Below are positions 55,399 to 63,818 of a stretch of 64,000 nucleotides of DNA, piece after piece. This DNA comes from Pseudoteredinibacter isoporae (GTDB taxonomy: Bacteria; Pseudomonadota; Gammaproteobacteria; Pseudomonadales; Cellvibrionaceae). The translations under genes and the position numbers were made by a program. The notes beneath the pieces are model-generated. The model saw nothing but the letters and a program-made list of their open reading frames with translations. It was not told where the DNA came from and did no database searches. Location of the stretch: NCBI RefSeq assembly GCF_011602085.1, contig NZ_JAAONY010000002.1, positions 620,001 through 684,000 on the forward strand. The letters run 5' to 3'. Positions within the stretch are counted from its first letter, which is position 1; every line of letters starts with the position of its first letter.

Positions 55399-56016
55399 AT
55401 GGACACGATGATCTCAACCCTTGAACGAAACGGCATGCTCAAGCGCACCAGCAACAAGCTTCTCACCTCTTTCTTATCTCTTTGTTTACTGGCGGCCTTT
55501 ACGGTTGCGCCAGCGCTTGGCAACGCCCAGGCTGACAAGAAACAGGAAGCAAAAGAGAAACGCAATAAGCCTGAGAAAAGTGCCAATAAAAGGAACGATA
55601 AAAAGAGCAACAAAAAAGGCAAAGAATCCGACAACACCATCTGGCTGGAAGAAAAACTCAACCCCAGCACCCAATGGCTGGAAAAGACCGTCAAACCCCT
55701 GACCCGCTGGATTGAAGACCAAGTACAGCTGGAGCCCAAAGAGCAGAGAAACAAGCAAGCCGTAAAAAAACCTCGCCCCCAGGAAAACCATCAACGCCGC
55801 CCTGCAAACAACTTTGCACCCAACAGCTCGGGTAAACCGTTGAGCGAAGCGGATATACGCCGTCTGCTAAAACAACGCTACTCGGCCAATGTTTTGCATA
55901 TCAAAGCGCTGGGACAAGGCCAGCAACGGCGTTACCGGGTCAAGCTCATTAACCAGCAAGGGGTGATTCAAATTCTTTATCTGAGTGCCATGAACGGCCA
56001 GGAGATTTCCCGCTAG
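55399..56016 (+). CDS. exported protein with PepSY-like C-terminal domain
   Basis: 205 residues from the first ATG. The true start may be 55435 (MLKRTSNKLLTSFLSLCLL), which opens a classic signal peptide ending ALGNAQA. The middle (about 45-145) is extremely Lys/Asn/Glu/Arg-rich and likely disordered. The last ~60 residues (SEADIRRLLKQRYSANVLHI; YRVKLINQQGVIQILYL) form a PepSY-like unit. PepSY proteins often sit beside two-component systems as periplasmic inhibitors or sensors. It lies 16 bases before the response regulator, so it probably feeds that system. Confidence 0.72.
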   Translation: MDTMISTLERNGMLKRTSNKLLTSFLSLCLLAAFTVAPALGNAQADKKQEAKEKRNKPEKSANKRNDKKSNKKGKESDNTIWLEEKLNPSTQWLEKTVKPLTRWIEDQVQLEPKEQRNKQAVKKPRPQENHQRRPANNFAPNSSGKPLSEADIRRLLKQRYSANVLHIKALGQGQQRRYRVKLINQQGVIQILYLSAMNGQEISR

Positions 56017-56032
56017 GGAGAACGTACCTATT

Positions 56033-56713
56033 ATGCAGATTTTAATTGTTGAAGATGACCAAGAGTTACAAGGCCAACTGGCCAGACAACTCAGCAACAG
56101 CGGCTTTCAGGTTCAGGTCGCCAACGATGGCGCCCAGGGCCTGTATTTCGCGAAAGAATTCCCCATTGATCTGGCGATTATCGATTTGGGCTTACCTCGC
56201 ATGGACGGCATGAGCCTGATTGAACGCTTGCGAGAAGAAGAATTAAGTTTCCCAATTTTAATTCTGACAGCGCGCTCCAATTGGAAAACCAAGGTTCAGG
56301 GGCTCGATGCCGGTGCTGACGATTACCTGACCAAACCTTTCGAGCCTGAAGAACTGCAGGCACGTATTAATGCCCTGCTGCGCCGCTCCACGGGTGTCAA
56401 TCGCAAACGTTTGAGCAATGGCCCTTTCCAGCTGGACATCACCGCCAATGCCTTTTTTATCAATGACGACGAAGTGGAGCTGACCAGTTTTGAATATCGC
56501 CTGATGGAACACTTCATGTTGAACCCGGGCAAGGTAGCGACCAAACCACTGCTACTGGAACGACTCTACGATGACCCGGTGGACGAAAACACCAGCAATG
56601 TTCTGGAAGTGATCATCGCTCGCCTGCGTAAAAAGCTTGATCCTGCAGGGGAGCTGAAACCCATCGAAACGCTCCGTGGTCGCGGATACCGCTTTAAACA
56701 AATGGCCGACTGA
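56033..56713 (+). CDS. PhoP-like OmpR-family response regulator
   Basis: 226 residues. Receiver domain with acidic pocket EDD (7-9), phospho-acceptor D51 (AIIDLGLPRMDG), and the LTKPF lysine. The winged-helix output domain covers about 130-223 (TSFEYRLMEHFMLNPGKVAT; SNVLEVIIARLRKKLDP; LRGRGYRF). The overall sequence is closest to PhoP/QseB-like regulators responding to cations or antimicrobial peptides. It is followed two bases later by its histidine kinase. Confidence 0.88.
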   Translation: MQILIVEDDQELQGQLARQLSNSGFQVQVANDGAQGLYFAKEFPIDLAIIDLGLPRMDGMSLIERLREEELSFPILILTARSNWKTKVQGLDAGADDYLTKPFEPEELQARINALLRRSTGVNRKRLSNGPFQLDITANAFFINDDEVELTSFEYRLMEHFMLNPGKVATKPLLLERLYDDPVDENTSNVLEVIIARLRKKLDPAGELKPIETLRGRGYRFKQMAD

Positions 56714-56715
56714 CC

Positions 56716-58077
56716 ATGTCCATTGCCCAACGCCTGTTTTTAATCAGCTTCCTTATTCTGGGGTTTATCGCCCTGGCGGTCGCTGTCGGCCTGGGCAAAG
56801 CACACAGTTTGAACGTCGAAACTTTGATACGTGAACGACTCAAGCTGATTAATTACAGCCTGTTGAGTCAGGCGGACAATTTCAGTGGTGAAATTTATCT
56901 GCCCCATACTGTAAACGATGAGCGTTTTAATGAAGAAGATTCACCCCTGCTCGCTCAAGTTTACGATGACCAGGGGCGGCTGGCCTGGCGCAGCATATCT
57001 GCCACGACCCACCAACTCAGCCTGCCCCAACCGGAAGCTGGCCAGTGGCTGTTTGGCCTTGCGGTTGATGAACAAGGTCAGAACTACTACAGTCTGAGCT
57101 ACAACACCAGCTGGCCGGATGAATTTGGTCGACACAGCCGCTTTGTGTTCAGTGTGTTGGAAAAGGCCGATGGCTATCAGGAACGTCAACGCAATGTGTA
57201 CTGGATCATCGCCATCTCCACCGGCCTGGTTTTGCTTGCTCTGTTATTGCTGCAATGGTTGATTGTTCGGCTCAGTTTAAAGCCTCTGCAAAAACTCAGC
57301 CGAGATATTCAAAACCTGAACAGCGGCGATCAGGAAAAGCTGTCTTCGAGCTATTCCAAAGATCTGAACCCCATGGCTTTGGATCTGAACCTCATGATCG
57401 ATAATGAACGCCGCCAGCGCCAGCGTTATCACGATCGCATGGCGGATTTATCCCACAGTTTGAAAACACCACTGTCCGTGTTACGCGGTTTGAGTCACGA
57501 AGCCGAGGAAGACCTGATCGATAAAAAACAGCTCAGCCAAAGTATGAACAAACAGCTGCGTCGCATGCGGGATATTGTCGACTATCAATTGCAAAGAGCG
57601 GTCACCGGTAATCAGCAAGCCAGCTTTGTTGCAGTGTCACTTGAGCAGGAAGTGGGCGCCATCATCAAAGCGCTGCAAAAAGTCTATCTCGACAAGAACA
57701 TTCAATGCCAAATCAATATCGAGAAAGGCTTGTCAGTTTATGCGGATGAGCAAGATATGGCCGAGGTATTTGGCAACCTCTGCGACAACGCCTTCAAGTA
57801 TGGCAAAAGCCAGGTCGCCGTTGATGCCTGGCAGGATAAAAAAGCCTGGTATTTCAGCGTCAGCGATGATGGCCCCGGCATCCCGGAAAATGAACAAGAC
57901 AGCATTTTTGAACGCGGTGTTCGTCTCGACAGTCAAGCCGAAGGCCAAGGTTTTGGTTTGGCTCTGGTGAGAGAAATTCTAGCTTCATATCAAGCTGAAC
58001 TCAGTTTGTCGAGCAGCCAATGGCAAGGCGCCAAGCTGCAACTGCGCTTCCCAAAACATAATAGTAGTACCTCGTAA
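56716..58077 (+). CDS. PhoQ-like sensor histidine kinase
   Basis: 453 residues. TM1 at about 7-25, a periplasmic sensor of about 130 residues with acidic patches (NDERFNEEDSPLLAQVYDD), TM2 at about 160-178 (WIIAISTGLVLLALLLLQ), HAMP-like linker, H-box with H247 (MADLSHSLKTPLSVLRGL), N-box GNLCDNAFKYGKS, G-boxes DDGPGIPE and GQGFGLALVRE. PhoQ senses Mg2+, acid or cationic peptides; the acidic sensor surface agrees. It is two bases after the response regulator, with no separate promoter apparent. Confidence 0.88.
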   Translation: MSIAQRLFLISFLILGFIALAVAVGLGKAHSLNVETLIRERLKLINYSLLSQADNFSGEIYLPHTVNDERFNEEDSPLLAQVYDDQGRLAWRSISATTHQLSLPQPEAGQWLFGLAVDEQGQNYYSLSYNTSWPDEFGRHSRFVFSVLEKADGYQERQRNVYWIIAISTGLVLLALLLLQWLIVRLSLKPLQKLSRDIQNLNSGDQEKLSSSYSKDLNPMALDLNLMIDNERRQRQRYHDRMADLSHSLKTPLSVLRGLSHEAEEDLIDKKQLSQSMNKQLRRMRDIVDYQLQRAVTGNQQASFVAVSLEQEVGAIIKALQKVYLDKNIQCQINIEKGLSVYADEQDMAEVFGNLCDNAFKYGKSQVAVDAWQDKKAWYFSVSDDGPGIPENEQDSIFERGVRLDSQAEGQGFGLALVREILASYQAELSLSSSQWQGAKLQLRFPKHNSSTS

Positions 58078-58092
58078 TAATGGAGAGTAAGT

Positions 58093-58407
58093 ATGGATAG
58101 CAAAACCTGGCAAAGGACACTGACCGTGTTCTGTCTACTTGCCCTGTGTGCCTGCACCAGTGTCACCATTCGCCCCAATGGCGGCGAAAAGTTGCACACC
58201 GAGCCGAGCTACATCGACAGCAAACCTTTTTACCTCGCAGGTCTGATTGGCGAACACACCGTTGATATCAATGAAGTCTGCGACGGCGCGGAAATTGAAC
58301 AAATGCAAACCGTGATTTCCGGAAACGATTATGTCTTGAGCTTGCTTACACTGTTTATCTACTCCCCGAGAACAGCCAAGGTATGGTGCCGCTATGAAGA
58401 AGCTTAA
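58093..58407 (+). CDS. Bor/Iss-like lipoprotein 1
   Basis: 104 residues. Signal peptide with lipobox-like LALCAC, so the mature protein is probably lipid-anchored at Cys20. The Bor fold is recognisable: FYLAGLIGEHTVDINEVC, AEIEQMQTVIS, LLTLFIYSPRTAKVWC, with conserved cysteines near the middle and end. Bor/Iss proteins are surface lipoproteins linked to serum resistance; borD of E. coli belongs to the PhoP regulon, which fits the PhoPQ-like genes just upstream (inference). GGAG precedes the ATG. It overlaps the next gene by 14 bases. Confidence 0.78.
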   Translation: MDSKTWQRTLTVFCLLALCACTSVTIRPNGGEKLHTEPSYIDSKPFYLAGLIGEHTVDINEVCDGAEIEQMQTVISGNDYVLSLLTLFIYSPRTAKVWCRYEEA

Positions 58408-58741
58408 TTTTCTCGTCATCACCCTGACCAGTCTTGTTGCACTTTCGGCTTGCAGCCGTATCCACTTCGTGCAATACGAACAGGAAAATAATGAACAGGA
58501 AGAGAAACGCTGGCATCACACTACCCTGAATGGTTTGGTGGAGTTAAGTCCTCCACTGAATCTTTCGGAGGTCTGTCGTGGCAAAGCCTGGAACCATGTG
58601 ACCACTGAGACCAGCTTCGGTAACTGGGCAGTCAGCCTGCTTAACCCGGCGATTCCTTATTTGGTTTTGTATTCGCCGAGAACCAATCGAATTCAGTGTT
58701 ATCAAGTGCCAATCGAAAACAGCAACGATAAAGACGTATAA
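58394..58741 (+). CDS. Bor/Iss-like lipoprotein 2
   Basis: 115 residues, with a clear lipobox LSAC (Cys20). The segments LNGLVELSPPLNLSEVC, AWNHVTTETS, IPYLVLYSPRTNRIQC follow the same pattern as the preceding Bor-like protein, so the two form a tandem, diverged pair. Its ATG lies inside the end of the previous gene, implying coupling. Likely an outer-membrane or surface lipoprotein of the same envelope module. Function beyond that is not shown by sequence. Confidence 0.75.
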   Translation: MKKLNFLVITLTSLVALSACSRIHFVQYEQENNEQEEKRWHHTTLNGLVELSPPLNLSEVCRGKAWNHVTTETSFGNWAVSLLNPAIPYLVLYSPRTNRIQCYQVPIENSNDKDV

Positions 58742-58844
58742 TTTTTCTGGTTAATGTTTCATTCAGAAAAAATTAATTTTGGGTTTAGCTAGCCCTCGTA
58801 AAGTACCTCACATAAACAAACACAAGCCCAACAGTGAGGACTGT

Positions 58845-59621
58845 ATGAAAAACTTAGCTAAATTTGGAACCATTGCCACTTGCGCTTTATTGGCAGGAAA
58901 CCTGGAGGCAAAAGATGCCGTCGATCCAGGTCAGGCAGATAACACCTGGGTTGTTGGTATTGCCGGCGGCGCTGTTAACAACCCTTATGCCGGTGAAGAT
59001 AATGAAGGCATTATTATCCCGCGCATCCGCTACAACGGCGATCGCCTGTTCTTTAATGAAAAAGGCCTTGGCCTGAATCTGTTTACCACGGGCAGCTTAA
59101 GTGGCGGTCTCATTTTGAAAGGCGACGGTTCATTCCTGAGCGACGATAAAGACTATCGAGGCAACGCAAAACTGGCCGGTCTGCGCGAACGTGATCACGC
59201 TCTGGAAGGTGGCTTTTACATCAACCACACTACTGACATGGGTCGTCTGCGCTTCAGTGCGGTAAGCGATGTATCCAACGAACATAAAGGCCACACCGTG
59301 GGCTTGGAATACATTGCCGACATGGAGTTTGGCGCCTGGAATATTAATCCTTACGCGGGTGTCGAGTGGATGAGCGATGAAAAAGTTGACCACCACTTTG
59401 GTGTGCGCAGCAATGAAGTCACCGCTACTCGTGCGCTTTACAAAGGCGACGACAGCGTGAACTTCGGCGCTGGTGTACGCGGCCGCTATAGCTTTACCAA
59501 GCACTGGGATTTTACCTTTAATACCGGTTACGGACGCTTGGGCAGTGGTATCACCGACAGTCCGATTGTCGAAGATAAAAACATCTACTACGGCACTCTG
59601 GGCGTCAATTACAACTTTTAA
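58845..59621 (+). CDS. MipA/OmpV-family outer-membrane protein
   Basis: 258 residues from ATG 58845 (TGAGGA upstream; the frame opens at 58779). A signal peptide (KFGTIATCALLAGNLEA) precedes a beta-rich barrel ending in VNYNF, the aromatic C-terminal Phe of outer-membrane proteins. Phrases NPYAGEDNEGIIIPRIRYNG, GLGLNLFTTG and FNTGYGRLGSGITDSPIV are MipA/OmpV-like. Known members act as scaffolds for murein hydrolases or as small porins. It follows the Bor pair and probably belongs to the same stress module. Confidence 0.85.
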   Translation: MKNLAKFGTIATCALLAGNLEAKDAVDPGQADNTWVVGIAGGAVNNPYAGEDNEGIIIPRIRYNGDRLFFNEKGLGLNLFTTGSLSGGLILKGDGSFLSDDKDYRGNAKLAGLRERDHALEGGFYINHTTDMGRLRFSAVSDVSNEHKGHTVGLEYIADMEFGAWNINPYAGVEWMSDEKVDHHFGVRSNEVTATRALYKGDDSVNFGAGVRGRYSFTKHWDFTFNTGYGRLGSGITDSPIVEDKNIYYGTLGVNYNF

Positions 59622-59635
59622 TTCGCCCTTCGGTT

Positions 59636-59663
59636 CGGAACGCTACTTTCTCCGAGCGTTCCG
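59636..59663 (+). terminator. hairpin after the OmpV-like gene
   Basis: CGGAACGCT / 10-base loop / AGCGTTCCG, a 9-bp stem 15 bases past the stop. It lacks a T-tract, so it may not terminate efficiently. Confidence 0.4.
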
Positions 59664-59879
59664 GATCGCCTCTATTCATTTAGCTTTCACACATTATCGA
59701 TCTCGCCTTTTCATTCTTTGTCTGCGTTGCTTCACTTGTTTCGCCTGTCTGTACACCGTTTAAGTGCCCTCCACCTCAGCTCACCGCAATCTCTCGACCA
59801 ATGTCAGTGATTATTGGATAATCTCTCTCGATAGTCTCCGTCAAAACAATAATGATCACCAAACACTCTGGAGCCACGA

Positions 59880-60881
59880 ATGGATCGACGCAATTTTCTG
59901 ATCGCCTCAGGTGCAAGCCTGTTAAGCATTCACCCATTGATCAGCTCAGCAGCCAAATCCGCCCCACAATGGTCCTCAGGCCCCGCACCGATTCCCATCA
60001 ATATCCAGGAAATATACCCGACGGTTCACAAAAACCGTTTGTACGTCGCTGGCGGGATCGCGTCGAAATTTGGCGTGCCCTATTTCAGTAATGCTTGCTA
60101 TAGCTTCGACCCCGCCAGCAATCAATGGCGCGAGGAAGCCAAGCTGCCTAAAGCGATGCATCACGCCACCCTGGTCAGCAACGGTGAACGACTGTTTTTG
60201 TTCGGTGGCTTTCATGGTGGTTACAGCCACATCTGGCGCATGCAGGACGCCGTGTATGAATTACTTGCTGACGGTTGGACACAGATTGACACCTTACCCA
60301 AGCCCCTGGCTGAAGGCGTTCTGAGCTGCGCGCCCGATGGCACCATTCATTGGGTGACCGGTCAGAGCCCCAGAAGTGAAGCAAACAGCGCTCGCAGCGA
60401 TCACCAGGAGATAACAGATCATTACCGCTGGCTGCCGGATTCCCAAGAGTGGCAAACCCTCGCGCCGATTCCAACCCCGCGTAACAGTGCCACCGGAGCC
60501 TGGTTGGGTGATCAACTGATCGTCACTGGAGGTCGAACCGCGAAAGGTAATTTGTCGCACACAGAGATTTACGATTCAAAAAGCGCTCAATGGCGTGAAG
60601 CCGCACCATTGCCCCTGCCCCAGGCTGGCACCGCCAGTGTGGTTGTCGACGATGGCCTGATTGTTTTTGGTGGTGAAATTTTCATTCCGCAAGCCAAGGT
60701 ATTCAAGGAAGTTTGGCGTTACTCTCTCAGCCAGGATAGATGGACAAGCTTGCCCGATATGTTGACGCCTCGACACGGCTTGGGCGCAGGTCGATTTGGA
60801 AAAGATATCTATGTCATCGGCGGTGCCACTGGACCCAGCGGCGACGGCACCAGTCCTATTAATGAGCGCTTTACGCTTTAG
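59880..60881 (+). CDS. Tat-exported Kelch-repeat protein
   Basis: 333 residues. The N terminus DRRNFLIASGASLLSIHPLI with twin arginine suggests Tat export. Kelch motifs recur: RLFLFGGFHGGYSHIW, DQLIVTGGRTAKGN, DGLIVFGGEIF, KDIYVIGGATGP, each with the GG and a distal W, giving a beta-propeller. Some relatives are galactose-oxidase-like or sialate mutarotases (NanM), but the copper ligands of galactose oxidase are not identifiable here. It is monocistronic. Function unknown; a sugar mutarotase or binding propeller is possible. Confidence 0.8.
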   Translation: MDRRNFLIASGASLLSIHPLISSAAKSAPQWSSGPAPIPINIQEIYPTVHKNRLYVAGGIASKFGVPYFSNACYSFDPASNQWREEAKLPKAMHHATLVSNGERLFLFGGFHGGYSHIWRMQDAVYELLADGWTQIDTLPKPLAEGVLSCAPDGTIHWVTGQSPRSEANSARSDHQEITDHYRWLPDSQEWQTLAPIPTPRNSATGAWLGDQLIVTGGRTAKGNLSHTEIYDSKSAQWREAAPLPLPQAGTASVVVDDGLIVFGGEIFIPQAKVFKEVWRYSLSQDRWTSLPDMLTPRHGLGAGRFGKDIYVIGGATGPSGDGTSPINERFTL

Positions 60882-60897
60882 CTTGAAATAACCCTTC

Positions 60898-60931
60898 GAA
60901 AAGCAGCCCGGAATGATTATTTATTCCGGGC
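60898..60931 (-). terminator. terminator of the marR gene, overlapping its stop
   Basis: Minus strand GCCCGGAAT / 8-base loop / ATTCCGGGC then TGCTTTTCG. The hairpin starts within the last codons of the gene at 60917-61435. Convergent Kelch gene ends at 60881. Confidence 0.65.
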
Positions 60932-61435
60932 CATATCTTCCAGGCGTTGATCCAATTTTTCCATAATACGAAACAGATCCCGGTACTCTGCAACGTCTAG
61001 AGATTGCAACAACTCGGCCTCCCAACTCAAAGCGGAAGGTACGATCGCGTGATAGAGCTTTTGACCTTCCTCGGTCAGGGACAAATAATAAACCCGGTTG
61101 TCTTGCTGATCCTTGTTTTTCAGCAACAGGCCTTTATCTTCCAATTGCTTTACACCACGGGATACTTTGGATTTATCCATCATGGTAATTTCGCCGATAA
61201 ACTTTGAACTCAAGCCAGGCTGTTCGCCCAAGCGAGCCAGAATTCGCCATTCAGGAATGGTCAGGCCAAAATCACGGCTGTATACCCAGGAGTAGGTGTC
61301 ACTCACTCGCTTCGCGAGGTTCGCCAGACGAAAAGGCAGGAACTGATTCAGAATCAGGCTGGGATCTTTACTCAGCCGGGATTCCTGCTCCATCGTTGCC
61401 GATGCCTCTTGCTCGTTTGTTTCCGGGGTACTCAT
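60917..61435 (-). CDS. MarR-family regulator 3
   Basis: 172 residues from ATG 61435 (AGGA upstream). An acidic N-terminal tail precedes the winged helix at about 60-130 (LTIPEWRILARLGEQPGLSS; MMDKSKVSRGVKQLEDKGLL; wing NKDQQDNRVYYLSLTEEG). It is 91 bases downstream of the AhpD-like gene on the same strand, so the two are probably co-transcribed. The palindrome at 62207-62220 in the promoter of that gene is the likely operator. No cysteine is present in the HTH, so redox sensing by Cys (OhrR-type) is unlikely. Confidence 0.88.
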   Translation of the reverse strand: MSTPETNEQEASATMEQESRLSKDPSLILNQFLPFRLANLAKRVSDTYSWVYSRDFGLTIPEWRILARLGEQPGLSSKFIGEITMMDKSKVSRGVKQLEDKGLLLKNKDQQDNRVYYLSLTEEGQKLYHAIVPSALSWEAELLQSLDVAEYRDLFRIMEKLDQRLEDMARNK

Positions 61436-61526
61436 TGAACGTCCTATTGTTTTTAACAAAAACGGCGACCGCAATGGTTCACAAATCCGGTCACAAATCG
61501 TTGCACCGGGCATAGCCGTCATTCGC

Positions 61527-62117
61527 TTACTGGTGCTTGCCCACTTCCCAATCGGTATCTTGCAATGCGCGCTCAGCCACTTGCTTGGGCAGGGTTTCCA
61601 GCTCGGTGGACATAGTATCATTCCAGCGATTTAAAAATCCAAACAAAGCCACCGAGGCAACAATTTCTACCACCTGCCCTTCATCAAAGTGTTTTGCCAA
61701 CTCGGCGAAATCTTCATTTGACGCTTCATTGGGCAGAAGTGAAGCCTTGTAAGCCAAACGCAAAGCCGCCCGTTCACCCTCGTCAAATAACTCACTGCTT
61801 TCAAATTCCCACACGGCCGCAATTTTCTTATCAGAAGCTTTGTAAATTGACGATAGATTGGCCATATGACTTTGACAATAGCGGCAACCGGAAGCCTGAC
61901 TCGAAATTAAAGAGACCAGCATTTTCAATTCTTCGCTGACGGTTCCCTCATACAGAACCGCCTGGTTGAGAGCACCAAATCGTTTAGCGATATTCGGGCG
62001 TCGCGCCATCGTGCGAATGCTATTGGGCATAAAACCACGGGTGTTTTCATAGTGTTGATAAAGAGCTTGTAGCTCATCATCCATTTCTTCTCGATCTAGA
62101 GGGCGCAAATGGGCCAT
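61527..62117 (-). CDS. AhpD/CMD-like peroxidase-related protein
   Basis: 196 residues. The alkylhydroperoxidase-like motif SGCRYCQSHMANL has C78, C81 and H84, the CxxC-xx-H of the AhpD branch. The N-terminal phrase QALYQHYENTRGFMPNSIRTMARRP is typical of uncharacterised peroxidase-related CMD proteins. It probably reduces a peroxide or disulfide with electrons from an unknown donor. It heads a two-gene operon with MarR 3. It is not close to the CMD protein at 12605, which lacks the CxxC. Confidence 0.87.
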   Translation of the reverse strand: MAHLRPLDREEMDDELQALYQHYENTRGFMPNSIRTMARRPNIAKRFGALNQAVLYEGTVSEELKMLVSLISSQASGCRYCQSHMANLSSIYKASDKKIAAVWEFESSELFDEGERAALRLAYKASLLPNEASNEDFAELAKHFDEGQVVEIVASVALFGFLNRWNDTMSTELETLPKQVAERALQDTDWEVGKHQ

Positions 62118-62182
62118 AATTTACCTCCGCTGCTGCGGACTGGATCTGGATTGTTCCGCAGGTGGATATTATTGTTGGTTTC

Positions 62183-62220
62183 AGTATATTTTCACTCAAG
62201 CAGATACTCTCACGTGAGAG
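62183..62220 (-). promoter_or_regulatory. promoter and palindromic operator of the ahpD-like/marR operon
   Basis: CTCTCACGTGAGAG (62207-62220) is a perfect 14-bp palindrome. Its left half provides a -35-like TGAGAG on the minus strand, and 18 bases later lies TATACT (62183-62188). A MarR dimer bound here would block the promoter. Confidence 0.6.
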
Positions 62221-62303
62221 CATATTCAGACTAACATCAATATTTGCCTTATCCAAGCCATTCGGAACACGGCAACAACAATTAACCTTAAGCGACTGAT
62301 AAT

Positions 62304-62702
62304 ATGGAACTTTTTTCCTACTCCGGAAGCTGTCATTGCGGCCGTATTCACTTCGAAGTGGACAGCATTGATGCTCCGGAAGTTGAAGATTGCAACTGCT
62401 CTATCTGTACTAAAACCGGATTTTTACATTTGATCGTTCCTGAAAGCCGCTTTCGCTTGCTGAAAGGCGAAGAGGATTTAAGTTGTTACACTTTCAACAC
62501 CGCTGTCGCCAAACATTATTTCTGCAAGCACTGTGGGATCAAACCGTTCTATATCCCACGCTCCAACCCGGACGGTGTTGATGTGAATGTCCGCTGTTTG
62601 GACAAACCACCCGCACACATGCGAGTTGTTGCCTTCGATGGTCAAAACTGGGAAGACAACGCCGCCAGCCTGCAACACAAAAGCAAAGACACAAATGAGT
62701 AA
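62304..62702 (+). CDS. GFA (glutathione-dependent formaldehyde-activating) family protein
   Basis: 132 residues. The GFA/Mss4-like fold binds zinc via GSCHCGRIHFE, DCNCSICTKTG and YFCKHCGIKPFY, giving the family's full cysteine set. Most members are not formaldehyde-activating enzymes; they are centromere-V-like or uncharacterised. The protein is cytosolic. It is 15 bases upstream of the M50 protease gene on the same strand, so the two may be co-transcribed. Substrate unknown. Confidence 0.88.
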   Translation: MELFSYSGSCHCGRIHFEVDSIDAPEVEDCNCSICTKTGFLHLIVPESRFRLLKGEEDLSCYTFNTAVAKHYFCKHCGIKPFYIPRSNPDGVDVNVRCLDKPPAHMRVVAFDGQNWEDNAASLQHKSKDTNE

Positions 62703-62717
62703 AGCCGAGCCTGCCTG

Positions 62718-63803
62718 ATGAATGAAGAACACCCCTTAAACGCCCACTTGATCTTTGAATTGGATTACGACGCCCTGAGTTTCAAGCTGCTACGCTCGCA
62801 AGACGGCCGGGAAGTGTTATCCGTCAATGGGGAGCCGCTGGAAAGTGAGCGCCTTCTCCAAAGCCGCGCAGAATACCAACTGGGTCATCCGGAATTGGGA
62901 AATCTGGTGGTTCGCTACCAGATATTTCCCGGTCAGAATATCTGCAAATATTTTTTGCTCCGTGACGACGACTTACTTCATGACGGCGAGCAAAAATTGC
63001 CAGAAGATATTGTCGATTCCGTAGAGGAACAACCCGAGCAAAGCCGGGGCCATACCATCGGTTTAATCGGCCTGGCGTTTAAGTTGTTCAAGAGCGCCAA
63101 GGCCGTCAAAGTGCTACTCGCGGGCTCTGCCCTGGCAGGCTGGAGCATTATGTTCAGTTGGCAATTCGCTCTCGTCCTGATTGCAGTTATCTGTTTCCAT
63201 GAGTACGGCCATCTCTGGGCCATGAAGCGTACCGGAATGAAAACCAAAGGCATGTATTTGATTCCATTTGTCGGCGGTGTCGCGGTAGGTGATAAAGCCA
63301 GCAGCCATTGGCAACAGGTATTTATTGCCATGATGGGGCCCTGCTTTGGTTTACTTATGAGCGTGGTGTTTTACCTTGCTTATCTGATCACTGAAAATCA
63401 TTTCATTGGACTGGTCGCGTCCATCAGCGCACTGATCAATATTTTTAATTTATTACCGGTGCTGCCGCTGGATGGCGGACAAGTCGTAAAAGCGATGGTG
63501 TTTTCCGGGCGATCTTATTTACCTTATTTAGGCTTGATGATTATATCGGCCGGGATGTTTGCACTCAGCTTGCAGCTGGGCCTCGCCCTTCTGGGCTTTT
63601 TTGTGATAATCGGCGCAGTGGATCTGGTTTTCAGCTGGAAGGAATTTAAACATCAAACCGTGACACCCATGGACCGCTACGGTGTCTTGTTTTCACTGGT
63701 TTGGTACCTGCTCACGGTGGGCGCGTTTATTTTTATCATTTTGAGCATTGCCGGCTCGGGCTTGCCCGGTTCGGAAATTGCCACCACTATTTTGAATTCC
63801 TAG
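62718..63803 (+). CDS. M50-family membrane metalloprotease with N-terminal soluble domain
   Basis: 361 residues. The first ~115 are soluble and acidic, with no known domain recognised. About six hydrophobic segments follow. The zinc motif HEYGH is at 161-165 within a membrane helix, and NLLPVLPLDGGQ (LDGGQ at 251-255) supplies the third ligand Asp, the hallmark of site-2 proteases. Such enzymes cleave within the membrane, often to release a transcription factor or anti-sigma factor. No such target is apparent nearby. It may be co-transcribed with the GFA gene and the following membrane protein. Confidence 0.87.
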   Translation: MNEEHPLNAHLIFELDYDALSFKLLRSQDGREVLSVNGEPLESERLLQSRAEYQLGHPELGNLVVRYQIFPGQNICKYFLLRDDDLLHDGEQKLPEDIVDSVEEQPEQSRGHTIGLIGLAFKLFKSAKAVKVLLAGSALAGWSIMFSWQFALVLIAVICFHEYGHLWAMKRTGMKTKGMYLIPFVGGVAVGDKASSHWQQVFIAMMGPCFGLLMSVVFYLAYLITENHFIGLVASISALINIFNLLPVLPLDGGQVVKAMVFSGRSYLPYLGLMIISAGMFALSLQLGLALLGFFVIIGAVDLVFSWKEFKHQTVTPMDRYGVLFSLVWYLLTVGAFIFIILSIAGSGLPGSEIATTILNS

Positions 63804-63818
63804 ATCAGTTGAGAAATT

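Noticed and set aside
58093-58741. Bor-like genes as signs of a lambdoid prophage
   Set aside because: No integrase, structural or lysis genes lie nearby; the genes fit the adjacent two-component module.
58742-58844. PhoP box upstream of the OmpV-like gene
   Set aside because: GTTTA-like half-sites occur singly but not as the required direct repeat with five-base spacing.
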